Assembly (NCBI GenBank): GCA_947584295.1
Contig: CANPWM010000001.1
Span: forward strand, 62,001 to 126,000
Length of the DNA stretch: 64,000 nucleotides
Origin: an uncultured Oscillospiraceae bacterium
Lineage (GTDB): Bacteria; Bacillota; Clostridia; Oscillospirales; Oscillospiraceae
Direction: 5' to 3'
Both the position numbers and the translations under genes were made by a program. The notes under the pieces were generated by a model that saw nothing but the letters and a program-made list of their open reading frames with translations, did not search any database and had not been told where the DNA came from. Positions 45,434 through 53,734 of the stretch are shown one piece after another. The stretch's first letter is position 1; every line of letters begins with the position of its first letter.

Positions 45434-46327
45434 TCAGCCGTTGAACGCGGCGATAATGGCGTTGGCGGTCTCCTCATTGGACATGACGAAGAGTACCAGA
45501 TTCCCCTTGACGGCGTACTGGACGGAATCGGCGGTAGCGCAGACCATCCAGCGGGGATTGGCGTTGTCGTTGAGATTCTTGGCGTAAGCCTTGGCGTCCT
45601 CGCCCGCGGGAACCTCGATGAGCATGACAATGTGGGCGGGAGGGGCCATCTGCAGGTGGTTCATAGCCACGCGCATGCCCTCGGTGTACTGGACCTTGCC
45701 GCCGAAATAGTTGCTGAAATCAGCGGAGGACCGGGGAGCGGCGCAGTAGGAACCCTCCACGATGTCCGCACACAGGGCGTCCAGCTGATCCAGCAGGTCG
45801 CCGGGGTCGGCTACGGGGATATCCTCGCCCTCAGAGCCGCTGTTCCCGCCGGGGGTCACGATGCCGCCGGGGCCGAATTGGAAGCCGGGGCCGCCAAAAC
45901 CGGGCGTGCTGTCCCCGGTGGTGTCCTCAGCCGTGTCGGCGGTGGTGTCCTCCGTGGTGTCGGGGGGTGTGGTGTCCGGGGGCGTCGTATCTTTTGCGGT
46001 GTCAGGGGGAGTGGTATCTTTAGGAGTGTCCTTGGTGGTATCTTTGGTGGTATCCTTGGTCGTATCCTTCACGGTGTCCCCGGTGGTGTCCGGCGCGGCG
46101 GTGTCCTCGGTGGTGTCCTTCCCGGTGTCCGGCGCGGCGGTGTCCTCGGTGGTGTCCTTCCCGGTATCCGGCGCGGCGGTGTCCTCAGAAGTGTCCTTGG
46201 CGGTATCCTCCGCGGTGTCGGTGGCGTCGGTGGAATCCGTGGCGTCGGGGCCGTCGTTTTTGGGGGCGCAGGCGGCAGCGGACAGCGCCAGGATCAGGGC
46301 CAAAAGGAGAGCGGTTATCTTTTTCAT
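45434..46327 (-). CDS. DUF4358 lipoprotein with long Thr/Asp-rich linker
   Basis: A 297-residue lipoprotein: signal peptide with lipobox SAAAC, then about 120 residues of low-complexity Asp-Thr-Pro-Lys repeats (DTTEDTAAPDTGK units), a short Gly-rich spacer, and a DUF4358 domain (about 170-297) with MAMNHLQMAPPAHIVMLIEV-like strands. The linker is long enough to span the cell wall, so the domain may be displayed at the surface. Paralogue of the preceding gene, with which it may form one transcription unit (33-bp gap). Confidence 0.82.
   Translation of the reverse strand: MKKITALLLALILALSAAACAPKNDGPDATDSTDATDTAEDTAKDTSEDTAAPDTGKDTTEDTAAPDTGKDTTEDTAAPDTTGDTVKDTTKDTTKDTTKDTPKDTTPPDTAKDTTPPDTTPPDTTEDTTADTAEDTTGDSTPGFGGPGFQFGPGGIVTPGGNSGSEGEDIPVADPGDLLDQLDALCADIVEGSYCAAPRSSADFSNYFGGKVQYTEGMRVAMNHLQMAPPAHIVMLIEVPAGEDAKAYAKNLNDNANPRWMVCATADSVQYAVKGNLVLFVMSNEETANAIIAAFNG
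46092..46186. repeat. 39-bp tandem repeat coding the linker
   Basis: Two full units and a third partial unit of 39 bp begin at 46092, 46131 and 46170 (GGCGCGGCGGTGTCCTC...). Each codes for 13 residues of the linker. In-frame copy change would alter linker length. Confidence 0.8.
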
Positions 46328-46431
46328 GTCGGTATGTTCCTTTCAGGGATTTGCGTGTTTTGTGGTCACGCACCCTTATGACATACCATATCTGCGAAAA
46401 GTTCCCGTTTCGTCAAAAATTTTTCCATTTT

Positions 46432-47160
46432 TCACTGGATCCCGGCCAGCTCCCGTATGACCTGGCCCGCCAGGATCAGCCCCGCCGCCCCGGGGACGAA
46501 GGCGCAGCTCCCCGGCGTGTCCCGGCGGCCCGGATTCTCCGCCGCCGCGGCCTCCCGCTCCTCGGGGGCGGGGACAAGGGGCGGCTCCTGGGACCAGACC
46601 ACCTTCAGCCGGTCTATGCCCCGCCGCCGCAGCTCCTTGCGCATGATCCGCGCCAGGGGATCGCCCTGGGTCTCGAAGATGTCCGACACCCTGAAGGCCG
46701 TGGGGTCAAGCTTGTTCCCCGCGCCCATGGCGCTGATGATGGGAACGCCCGCCTCCCTGGCCTGAACGGCCAGCGCAAGCTTGCCGGTTACCGTGTCGAT
46801 GGCGTCCACGATGTAATCGTACCGGGTAAAATCGAACCTGTCCGCCGTGTCCGGCCCGTAAAAGAGGGGCCACAGGGTCAGGCGTATCTCCGGGTCGATG
46901 TCCCGAATACGGGCCGCCGCCGCCTCCACCTTGCTCATGCCGACGGTGGAGCGCAGGGCGTAGAGCTGGCGGTTCAAGTTGCTGACGCTGACGGTGTCCT
47001 TGTCCACCAGATCCAGCGCGCCAACGCCGGACCGGGCCAGGGCCTCGCAGGCATAGCCGCCCACGCCCCCCAGGCCAAAGACAGCCACCCGGCTCCGGCG
47101 GAGCCTCGCCAGGCCCTCCCGGCCTATCAGCATGGCCGTCCGGGACAGCGCCTCGCTCAT
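46432..47160 (-). CDS. tcdA: tRNA threonylcarbamoyladenosine dehydratase TcdA
   Basis: A 242-residue E1-like enzyme that cyclises t6A to ct6A at position 37 of tRNA. ATP-binding motif: VFGLGGVGGYACEALARSG; the NRQLYAL segment and VDAIDT follow the ThiF/MoeB/HesA pattern. The chain is complete. It overlaps the upstream 106-residue gene by 4 bp, suggesting co-translation with that protein. The gene is a short distance from DUF4358 genes and not functionally linked to them. Confidence 0.93.
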   Translation of the reverse strand: MSEALSRTAMLIGREGLARLRRSRVAVFGLGGVGGYACEALARSGVGALDLVDKDTVSVSNLNRQLYALRSTVGMSKVEAAAARIRDIDPEIRLTLWPLFYGPDTADRFDFTRYDYIVDAIDTVTGKLALAVQAREAGVPIISAMGAGNKLDPTAFRVSDIFETQGDPLARIMRKELRRRGIDRLKVVWSQEPPLVPAPEEREAAAAENPGRRDTPGSCAFVPGAAGLILAGQVIRELAGIQ

Positions 47161-47477
47161 GCCTCCACCCCCTGGGTGTCCAGGGCCTCCAGCGCCGCCT
47201 GTCCTCGGGCGGTGAGGGCCATGCTCCCCAGCCGGGAGCAGTTTACATAATCCTTATAATCGAACCCCGCCAACGGCAGGTCATAGTCCAGGGTCACAAG
47301 GCCGTAGAGCTTCAGAGCCGTCACCGCGTTGGAGAAGGGCTCGCCGTTGGGGGAGAGGTACACGGGCTTGCCCTCCCGTTCCCCCAGGGGGAGAAAGGCG
47401 AATTCCCCCAAAAGGCCCAAAAGCTCCAGCGCCTTGCCGGTCAAATAGATATCCCCGCACCCTCCGCAGGAGGTCAT
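47157..47477 (-). CDS. Hypothetical protein coupled to tcdA
   Basis: A 106-residue protein starting MTSCGGCGDIYLTGKALELL, with a CxxC motif at the N-terminus. The middle (SNAVTALKLYGLVTLDYDLPL) reads like a winged helix. No family assigned. It overlaps tcdA by 4 bp. Upstream lies the 925-bp stretch that holds repeat island 4. Confidence 0.65.
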   Translation of the reverse strand: MTSCGGCGDIYLTGKALELLGLLGEFAFLPLGEREGKPVYLSPNGEPFSNAVTALKLYGLVTLDYDLPLAGFDYKDYVNCSRLGSMALTARGQAALEALDTQGVEA

Positions 47478-47601
47478 ATCATCACCCCAGAGATCAGTCT
47501 GTCAAAAGCCCGTCCATTGTACCACATTCCCCGCCAATTGTCAAATGTTCCCTAGGCCCACGGCGTGACGCCGTATTCCCGTGAATCTATCGTATCGCAT
47601 T

Positions 47602-48309
47602 GTAGGGGCCGCCTCTCTTGGCGGCCCGCCGAATTACCGATAATCCACCCCAAACGGCCGTACGGGCCGCCGCCCACGGCGGCCCACGTCATACGCAATA
47701 TCTTCCCCATATCTTTCATTTTCCCCCAACGCACAATCCCCCCGTACGGGCCGGACACCCGGCCGGCCCGCCGAACGAATTTCGATTCCGCCTCCCAAAA
47801 AGGTTGCGGCTGCGCCGCGTATTAAATTTTTCGGGCCGCCTCTCTTGGCGGCCCGTGGCACCATCGAATTACATTACGACTTATTCTAACGATTTCGTAG
47901 GGGTCGCCCTCCCGGGCGACCCGTCCACCGTTGATTGACCGCCCGGATATTGACCGGGACGGGCCGCCTAAAGAGGCGGCCCCTACAAGTCCTATTGAAA
48001 GATTATTCAAAATTAACGCATTAATTTTCCTTAAAAACCGTAGGGGCGGGTTCAAAACCCGCCCGCGAATTTACGGAAAACCTCCCCATAAGTTGTAGGG
48101 GCCGCCTCTCTTGGCGGCCCGTGGCACCATCAAATTTCGCAATGGCTCATTCTTACGCTTTCGTAGGGGTCGCCCTCCCGGGCGACCCGTCCACCGTTGA
48201 TTGACAGCCCGGATATTGACCAGGACGGGCCGCCGGGGACGGCGGCCCCTACGTTGTCTAATGGAGCCGTTGCGATAACGGCCGTACGGGCCGCCGCCCA
48301 CGGCGGCCC
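47602..48309. repeat. Repeat island 4: two-copy mosaic between tcdA and the beta-helix gene
   Basis: Palindrome starts by type. GGGCCGCC/GGCGGCCC: 47606, 47664, 47833, 47961, 48099, 48227, 48288. GGGCCGG/CCGGCCC: 47748. GGGTCGCCC/GGGCGACCC: 47901, 48167. GGGCGGGTT/AACCCGCCC: 48044. Boundary hairpin: 47796-47822. A longer stretch recurs inside it: from TTCGTAGGGGTCGCCCTCCC through ACCGTTGATTGAC to GACGGGCCGCC, at 47893-47968 and 48161-48234. No gene in the 925-bp stretch; its right end holds a promoter (next entry). Confidence 0.85.
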
Positions 48310-48356
48310 ACCAAACTCATTCATTTATGCAACTTCTGAATAATTAAAAATAATGC

Positions 48357-48385
48357 TTGACAAATGCTTTGCTTTATAGTATAAT
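48357..48385 (+). promoter_or_regulatory. Perfect consensus promoter pointing into the minus-strand beta-helix gene
   Basis: TTGACA (48357-48362), exactly 17 bp, TATAAT (48380-48385), the ideal sigma-A promoter. A start near 48392 would give a transcript antisense to the 3' end of the beta-helix gene. No plus-strand gene lies downstream. Confidence 0.75.
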
Positions 48386-48402
48386 GCACCCGTAAGGCGA
48401 AG

Positions 48403-50430
48403 CTAGCCTCTCCACAGGCGGTTGCTGCCGTCCACGTCGCCGGTGATGGCGTCGGGCCAGTCCGAGGGGGCTGTCCGCACGGAGATATTGTCCCGGTACA
48501 CCCCGGCGGGGGCCGTCAGGGGGTTGTCCCGGAAGATGAAATTCTGCTGCTCATTGTCCACGGAGACGCAGCCGGTGACCCGGAGCTTTCCGGGGTTGAA
48601 GTTGTCGGAGAAGCCCGCCATCAGGTTGCGGAAGGCCACGCAGTTTTCCAGCACATGGCCCACGGGCAGGCCCTCGCCGCCCACCTTGAAGCCGTTGCCG
48701 CCGCCTCCGCCCAGAATGACGTGTTCCTGGTCGGCGGGGTCGGTCCAGATGCCGTTGCGGAAGGCCACGCACCCCCGCAGGACGACGGGGGAGCTTTTGC
48801 CGCTCTCCACCTTGTTGTAGAGGTCGTAGCCGTCGTCCACGTTGTCGTGGGAGACGCACCCCTCAAACACGTTCCCCGGCCCCACGCCCACCTTGGCGGC
48901 GAAGCCGTCGGCGTTCATGTGCTTGGGGTCGATGTTGCCATAGCTTTCGCACCGGCGCACCGTGTTGTGGCTGGGCCAGGCGAAGTTGAACCCCGCCGGT
49001 TGGCCCCGCCCGATCATGAGGCCCGTCTCCTCGCAGTCGTGAAAGACGCAGTTTTCCACCAGATTGAAGCTGCCGGTGATCAGGTTCCGGGTCTTGGTGA
49101 AGGTCAGATCCAAAACGCGCCAGAAGCAGGAGTTCAGCGCCAGCCCGCCCAAAATGCGGGGCTTTTCCCCGGCGGCGGGGCGGACGGTCTTGGGCCGCTC
49201 CAGCCCTCCGGCCTGCTCCGGCTCCAGGGCCAGCGCTTCCCGGTAGTCGCCGCCCATCAGATACACCGTACCCCCCTGTCCGATCCGCCTGAGCGCGGCC
49301 TGAAGGGAGAGGGGTTGGTCAGGCGTACCCTGCGCGTCCTCCCGTCCCTGGGGAGCGGCGTAGAGTTCGCTGGGACTGGCCTGCTTATCTAAGCTGACGG
49401 TGAAGCTCTCCCGGAGCGACCGCCCCTTGAAGCGGTAGAGGCAGTCGAATCTGTTGTCCCCCGGCTTGAGCGTCACCGCCAGGGCGGCGGGGCGCTCCCC
49501 CTTCAGGGCCACGGTCCCGGCGGGGACGCCGTTCATCAAAATATCCGCCTGGCCGTCCTCGTTCCCCTGGAGGGTGAGGGCGTAGTCCGGGGCCGGGGCT
49601 TTCGTGCCGGAACGCAGATACAGCGTGGGCTTCACGTTGTCGTTCACCGGCACCCACAGCGCCGGGGCCGGGTCGGGGGCGGTGTAATCCGTCACCTGCA
49701 GGTCGATATGCGCAAAGCGCACCTGGGCGTTCCGGGAGGCGAAGAAGCCTATGTAAAGACGCTCCGGGTCCTGCTGCTCCAAAAGGTTGGGCGGGCAGTC
49801 GGGGATATACCAGGGGGCGGACATGGCCCCATCGGCCGTCTCCGCCGCCGCGAAGAAGCCCTTCTCGTCCCGGCCCAGGGTCATTCTGACCCCCTTGCCG
49901 CCGGTGACGATCCTGGTCTCAAAGGGCAGATCCAGGTGATCCAGCGTCACGCCCACCAGCTCCCCGGGGTCGTATACGCCCCGGCGGCGGGTGACCCGCA
50001 GGGCGTTCTCGTCCCTGTTCCCGGCGAACAGGCCCAGATAGACCATGTTGGAGGGGGCGGGGATCTCCTGGAAGGAGGGGTCGTAAGGCTCCCGCCGGGC
50101 CGGCCCCACCGTGTCCCTGGCCATCAGGCCAAAGCCGCACTGCTGGGGGGTGTCGGAGGTACCCTCCCGCCCGTAATTCTCCACGAACACGTCCGCCGTC
50201 AGCACAAAGCTCTCCCGCCGGGGATCCAGCTCCACGTAGTAGTAGAGAAGCCCGTCATGACCGCCGGTGATCTTGCCGCCCCGGCTCTCCAGAGTGACGG
50301 AGCCATCGCCGTTGACCCTGGCTTCGTGGAGGCCGATCTTGCCCGCGTAGGCGGGCAGCAGCAGGGTGGAGGTGAAGTTCAGGTCCGTGGACTGCCCAAA
50401 GACCCGTGACTGCCAGTTGCGCTTGCTCAT
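48403..50430 (-). CDS. Parallel beta-helix protein, polysaccharide lyase family 9-like
   Basis: A 675-residue protein. Residues 30-250 look like a concanavalin-type sandwich (EYYVELDPRRESFVLTADVF-like strands). After a linker, a right-handed parallel beta-helix begins near residue 365, with the PL9-like stretch NADGFAAKVGVGPGNVFEGCVSHDNVDDGYDLYNK (DGFAAK and DDGYDL are typical). PL9 enzymes cleave pectate by beta-elimination. There is no signal peptide, so it would act inside the cell on oligosaccharides, unless exported unusually or the start is wrong. GGGAG lies upstream of the ATG. Confidence 0.75.
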   Translation of the reverse strand: MSKRNWQSRVFGQSTDLNFTSTLLLPAYAGKIGLHEARVNGDGSVTLESRGGKITGGHDGLLYYYVELDPRRESFVLTADVFVENYGREGTSDTPQQCGFGLMARDTVGPARREPYDPSFQEIPAPSNMVYLGLFAGNRDENALRVTRRRGVYDPGELVGVTLDHLDLPFETRIVTGGKGVRMTLGRDEKGFFAAAETADGAMSAPWYIPDCPPNLLEQQDPERLYIGFFASRNAQVRFAHIDLQVTDYTAPDPAPALWVPVNDNVKPTLYLRSGTKAPAPDYALTLQGNEDGQADILMNGVPAGTVALKGERPAALAVTLKPGDNRFDCLYRFKGRSLRESFTVSLDKQASPSELYAAPQGREDAQGTPDQPLSLQAALRRIGQGGTVYLMGGDYREALALEPEQAGGLERPKTVRPAAGEKPRILGGLALNSCFWRVLDLTFTKTRNLITGSFNLVENCVFHDCEETGLMIGRGQPAGFNFAWPSHNTVRRCESYGNIDPKHMNADGFAAKVGVGPGNVFEGCVSHDNVDDGYDLYNKVESGKSSPVVLRGCVAFRNGIWTDPADQEHVILGGGGGNGFKVGGEGLPVGHVLENCVAFRNLMAGFSDNFNPGKLRVTGCVSVDNEQQNFIFRDNPLTAPAGVYRDNISVRTAPSDWPDAITGDVDGSNRLWRG

Positions 50431-50541
50431 GTGATCACACTCCCAACTTTTTTATATATTTCAGCGCGTTTTATACGGTTTTTTGGAGGTTTTTGATTAC
50501 GAAATCTTATGTTATGTACGGGCCGGAGCGCGGCCCGGGGC

Positions 50542-50700
50542 TTATAAGCCCAACGTGTCCGAAATGTTCTCGATGATATTTCCCGCGGTCTTCAGGAATT
50601 TCCCGGCGGCGCTGGCCTTCTTTTTGGGCATGGCCACAATGGCCCCCACCGTCCCGCCGGCGATCATGCCGATGGCGATGCCCTTGGCGAACTCTGTCAT
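50542..50700 (-). CDS. Small Gly/Ala-rich membrane protein (52 aa)
   Basis: A 52-residue protein: short polar N-terminus, one membrane segment (GIAIGMIAGGTVGAIVAM, residues about 7-24), basic KKK stop-transfer, and an amphipathic tail. It resembles the YtxH-like type of small membrane proteins. AAAGGAGG lies 6 bp before the ATG, which is why I accept this short gene. Function unknown. Confidence 0.7.
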   Translation of the reverse strand: MTEFAKGIAIGMIAGGTVGAIVAMPKKKASAAGKFLKTAGNIIENISDTLGL

Positions 50701-50761
50701 GCGACGTCCCTCCTTTGTAGGTTCAGCGTTAGCTTTCCACAAAAGGGGCGAAAGTTTCCTG

Positions 50762-51139
50762 TCAAATCTTTGTAGTCCGGCACAGGTCGAACCACTCGCA
50801 GGAGCCGCAGATTTTTTTAAACCTATCCGTTTCAAAAACGCCTTCCCGCGCCCTGGCCGCCAGCTCGCGCCAGGGGAGCGCGTCCCCGGCTTCAACGCCC
50901 AGCGCCTCCGCCACCGCCGCGTCCATGGCCTCCACCTTTTCCAGCGTGGCGCATTTTCCGGCGCGGTTATGGGGGCAGACGGCGCAAAGCTCGTCACAGC
51001 CATAAATTATGTTAACTTGTGTTTCGTGGAATTTTTGGAGTGTTTCGCAGATCTCCGTCATGTGTTCTGTAAACCTGTCGTCGTACCCGTGGCCGGTGAA
51101 TTTTTGGATACACAGGGCGTGGTGGGGCCGCAGTCTCAT
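50762..51139 (-). CDS. DUF1284 iron-sulphur-binding-like protein
   Basis: A 125-residue protein with conserved LRPHHALCIQKFTGHGYDDRF at the start, a CDELCAVCPHNRAGKC group and a C-terminal CGSCEWFDLC group. These eight cysteines fit DUF1284, which is thought to bind metal. Stop overlaps birA by 4 bp (ATGA), so it is translationally coupled downstream of birA. Confidence 0.85.
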   Translation of the reverse strand: MRLRPHHALCIQKFTGHGYDDRFTEHMTEICETLQKFHETQVNIIYGCDELCAVCPHNRAGKCATLEKVEAMDAAVAEALGVEAGDALPWRELAARAREGVFETDRFKKICGSCEWFDLCRTTKI

Positions 51140-51921
51140 AGCGCGCCTCCCAGGGGGCGCAGGGTGATCTCCCCGCCGGACAGGGCCTCCTGGCCGCCGT
51201 CCTCATACCGCACCAGCAGGCGGCACCGGCCGTCAGAACCCAGGACGCGGGCCTTTCTGGCCCCGTCGCCCCGGCTCACCAGCACGTCCCGGCCCACATA
51301 GAGGAGCCTGGGGGCGTAAGCGGCGTGGAGGTCATAGGCCGGGAGGGCTGTATAGATGGCGTAAAACTCCGAAAGCACGGCGGCGGCCAGGGCCGTCAGG
51401 GCGCCGGGGCGATCTGTCTCCAGCACCGCTCCGGCCACGGAGGCCAGCTCCGCCGGGAACCCGCCGGGGGGCGGCGTCAGATTGACGCCCAGGCCCAGCA
51501 CCACATGGGCGAGGCCGCCCTGGGGATCGAATACCGCCTCGGTCAAGATGCCGCAGACCTTTTTGCCCCGGATATACACGTCGTTGACCCACTTGATACC
51601 GGCCTTGACGCCAAAAAGGCCCTCCACCGCCCGGCACACCGCCACGGCGGCGGCGGGGGTCAGCAGGGTCAGGTCGTCCCGGGAGAGGGCGGGCCGCAGC
51701 AGCAGGCTCATATAGAGGCCGTGGCCGGGCGGGGAGTAGAAGCTCCGGCCCAGGCGGCCCCGGCCGCCCGTCTGGCCCAGGGCGATGAGGACGCTGTCCC
51801 CGGGCAGGGCGCCGGCGTCCCGCTTGAGGGCGGAGTTTGTGGAGTCGCAGGACTCCACGATCCGCACCTGAAGCCCCTCCGGCGTACCCCGGAGGAGGGG
51901 GAGAAGCTCTGACTCAGTCAA
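51136..51921 (-). CDS. birA: Biotin-protein ligase BirA (no DNA-binding domain)
   Basis: Attaches biotin to carboxylase carrier proteins. Marks are DSTNSALK, the GGRGRLGRSF loop for biotinyl-AMP, KWVNDVY and GILTEAV. The chain (261 aa) has no N-terminal HTH, so it is a monofunctional class I ligase and not a repressor. I chose TTG 51921: GGAGG lies 8 bp upstream, whereas longer in-frame starts would overlap the upstream gene much more. It overlaps that gene by 8 bp. Confidence 0.88.
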   Translation of the reverse strand: MTESELLPLLRGTPEGLQVRIVESCDSTNSALKRDAGALPGDSVLIALGQTGGRGRLGRSFYSPPGHGLYMSLLLRPALSRDDLTLLTPAAAVAVCRAVEGLFGVKAGIKWVNDVYIRGKKVCGILTEAVFDPQGGLAHVVLGLGVNLTPPPGGFPAELASVAGAVLETDRPGALTALAAAVLSEFYAIYTALPAYDLHAAYAPRLLYVGRDVLVSRGDGARKARVLGSDGRCRLLVRYEDGGQEALSGGEITLRPLGGAL

Positions 51922-52126
51922 GGGAGAAGTCCTCCCCGGAATATTTTTCGCTGTTGAGCGGGGCCGGGGCGGGCGGCTCACGCTTCAGGGGGTCGTAGCG
52001 GAAGCTCCTGCACTGGCCGACGGCGGAGACCACGCCCTTTTTGTAGCAGACGGTCTCGGTGTCGCTGATATTTGTACCCCTGGCGCAGTAGGCGCAGCAG
52101 GGTTCGATGTGGCGGCGAAAGAGCAT
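51914..52126 (-). CDS. Small conserved cysteine-containing protein
   Basis: A 70-residue protein with CCAYCARG at the start, then a single Cys (TVCYKKGVV) and a QCRSFRYDPLKR tail; the five cysteines suggest a metal site. The pattern looks conserved and typical of Oscillospiraceae, though I cannot name a family. GGGAGGG upstream of the ATG. Coupled to birA (8-bp overlap) and thus part of a small-protein-birA-DUF1284 operon. Confidence 0.7.
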   Translation of the reverse strand: MLFRRHIEPCCAYCARGTNISDTETVCYKKGVVSAVGQCRSFRYDPLKREPPAPAPLNSEKYSGEDFSLD

Positions 52127-52156
52127 TTGCCCACCCTCCCTTGCTTTTTTCCTCCA

Positions 52157-53335
52157 TTATACACTATCGTGTTTCTTTTTTCCACTGATTTTTAAAGAAA
52201 CAGCGGAAACCGCCAGAAATACCGCCAGCACCCCGGCGGAGAGCAGGGCGGAACCCCGGAGGGCGGAGGCGAAATCCAGCTCCGCCAGCTCCCCCACCTG
52301 GACGGCCAGGAACGCCCCCAGGGGGGTGTTGGCGGAGAGCAGGGAGGCGGCCATGCCCGCAAGACAGGCGGAGAGCAGCCCGTGGAGGAGCTTTCCCGCC
52401 AGGTAGGTGCGGGCGGAGAGGCCCGCCTCGGTCAAAAAAGACAGCACCTGGCAGTGGACGGACAGCCCCGCCCAGCCCAGCATAAAGGCCGCCATGGCGA
52501 TGGACGCGCCCAGGGAGCCGGACACCTCCCGGAGACTCCACACGCCGCTGGTCAGCTCCAGAAGCCCGGAGATCAGCAGCGGCCCCCAGTCCCCGTTGAG
52601 GCCCACGGCCCCCAATACCGCCTCCAGCGCCCGGGACACCGCGCCCATGAAGCCGGAGAGGAACAGAAGCTTCAAAAGCACCGTGAAGAAGATGACGAAG
52701 CCGCAGATGCCAAGGCAGGACTGGAAGGAGGAGCTGACGGCCCGGACGAAGGCCGCCGGGAAGGACGCGCGGGGGGACTGGCCCCGCTCGGGCCTTGTGA
52801 TCCCGCCCTTCCCGCCGTGGCCCCGGAAGAGGAGGCCCACCAGCAGGGAGGCGGCGAGGTGGGTCAGATACAGAAGCAGGCCCACGGCGGAGCTGGAGAA
52901 GATGCCCGCCCCCACCACGCCGAAGATAAAGGCGGGGCCGGAGTTGTTGCAGAAGGCCAGCATACGCTCCGCCTCCAGACGGGAGCATTTTTTGGCTTTA
53001 TACAGCTCGATGACCGTCCTGGCCCCCACCGGGTAGCCGCCGATGAAGCCCAGGATCAGCGCCGGGGCGCACCCGCCGCCCACGTGGAAAAGCGGCTCCA
53101 TCAGCGGGGAAGCCAGCCTGCCCAGGCGGTCGGCCAGCCCCAGCTCCACGGTGAGGGAGGAGAGGACGAAGAAGGGAAAGAGGGAGGGGATCAGCACGTT
53201 GAAGCACAGCTCCACCCCGCTTTTCGCCGCCTCCACCATCTGGGCCGGGAGGGCGATCAGCCCCGCCGTGACCCCCAGAAGCCCCAGGATCGTGAGTATA
53301 TCGCCTATCTTGCCCCGCAGTGATAAGATCTTCAT
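52157..53335 (-). CDS. ylbJ: Sporulation integral membrane protein YlbJ
   Basis: A 392-residue polytopic protein of the nucleoside-recognition (Gate) type. Marks are NVLIPSLFPFFVLSSL near residue 47 and GFIGGYPVGARTV near 95, with FCNNSGPAFIFG. YlbJ is needed for spore cortex formation in Bacillus and is under late sporulation control. It is divergent from yqfC with 107 bp between. Length and helices are complete. Confidence 0.88.
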   Translation of the reverse strand: MKILSLRGKIGDILTILGLLGVTAGLIALPAQMVEAAKSGVELCFNVLIPSLFPFFVLSSLTVELGLADRLGRLASPLMEPLFHVGGGCAPALILGFIGGYPVGARTVIELYKAKKCSRLEAERMLAFCNNSGPAFIFGVVGAGIFSSSAVGLLLYLTHLAASLLVGLLFRGHGGKGGITRPERGQSPRASFPAAFVRAVSSSFQSCLGICGFVIFFTVLLKLLFLSGFMGAVSRALEAVLGAVGLNGDWGPLLISGLLELTSGVWSLREVSGSLGASIAMAAFMLGWAGLSVHCQVLSFLTEAGLSARTYLAGKLLHGLLSACLAGMAASLLSANTPLGAFLAVQVGELAELDFASALRGSALLSAGVLAVFLAVSAVSLKISGKKKHDSV

Positions 53336-53442
53336 AGCTTTACCCCCATTTTCTAATTTGCTAAAGGGTATGTTGCCGATGGCCTAAAATTGACAGGGGA
53401 AACATATGTTGTAGGGATAGTCAAGCTGTGGAGGCGGAAGGT

Positions 53443-53724
53443 ATGCGAAAAGACAGGGGCGGGAAGGCCCTTTTGAAAGTGTCGGAGATCTTCGACCTGC
53501 CGGGGGAGGCGGGCCTGGGCGTGCCGCGGGTGACGGTGACGGGGGCGCACCACGTACATATTGAGAACCACCGGGGCCTGCTGGAGTACGGCCCGGAGAC
53601 CATCGTCGCCAGCTGTCCGGGGCTTTTGGTGAAGATCCGGGGCGCGGCGCTGGAGATCGCCGCCATGAGCGACCTGGAGCTGGTGGTCACGGGCAGAGTC
53701 TCCGGCGTGGAGTTCGTTTCGTAG
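53443..53724 (+). CDS. yqfC: Sporulation protein YqfC
   Basis: A 93-residue YabP/YqfC-family protein: LPGEAGLGVPRVTVTGAHHVHIENHRGLLEYGPETI. It is paired with YqfD as in other endospore formers, where both are sigma-E regulated. ATG 53443 has GGAGG 8 bp upstream. CATATGTT (53403-53410) resembles a sigma-E -10, but TTGACA (53390-53395) gives a sigma-A alternative; I cannot tell them apart. Confidence 0.88.
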   Translation: MRKDRGGKALLKVSEIFDLPGEAGLGVPRVTVTGAHHVHIENHRGLLEYGPETIVASCPGLLVKIRGAALEIAAMSDLELVVTGRVSGVEFVS

Positions 53725-53734
53725 GGGGCGGCGT

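Noticed and set aside
47602..48309. Repeat islands considered as a CRISPR array
   Set aside because: Units are palindromic, differ in core, occur in both orientations and have irregular spacing with conserved linkers, and no cas gene is present.
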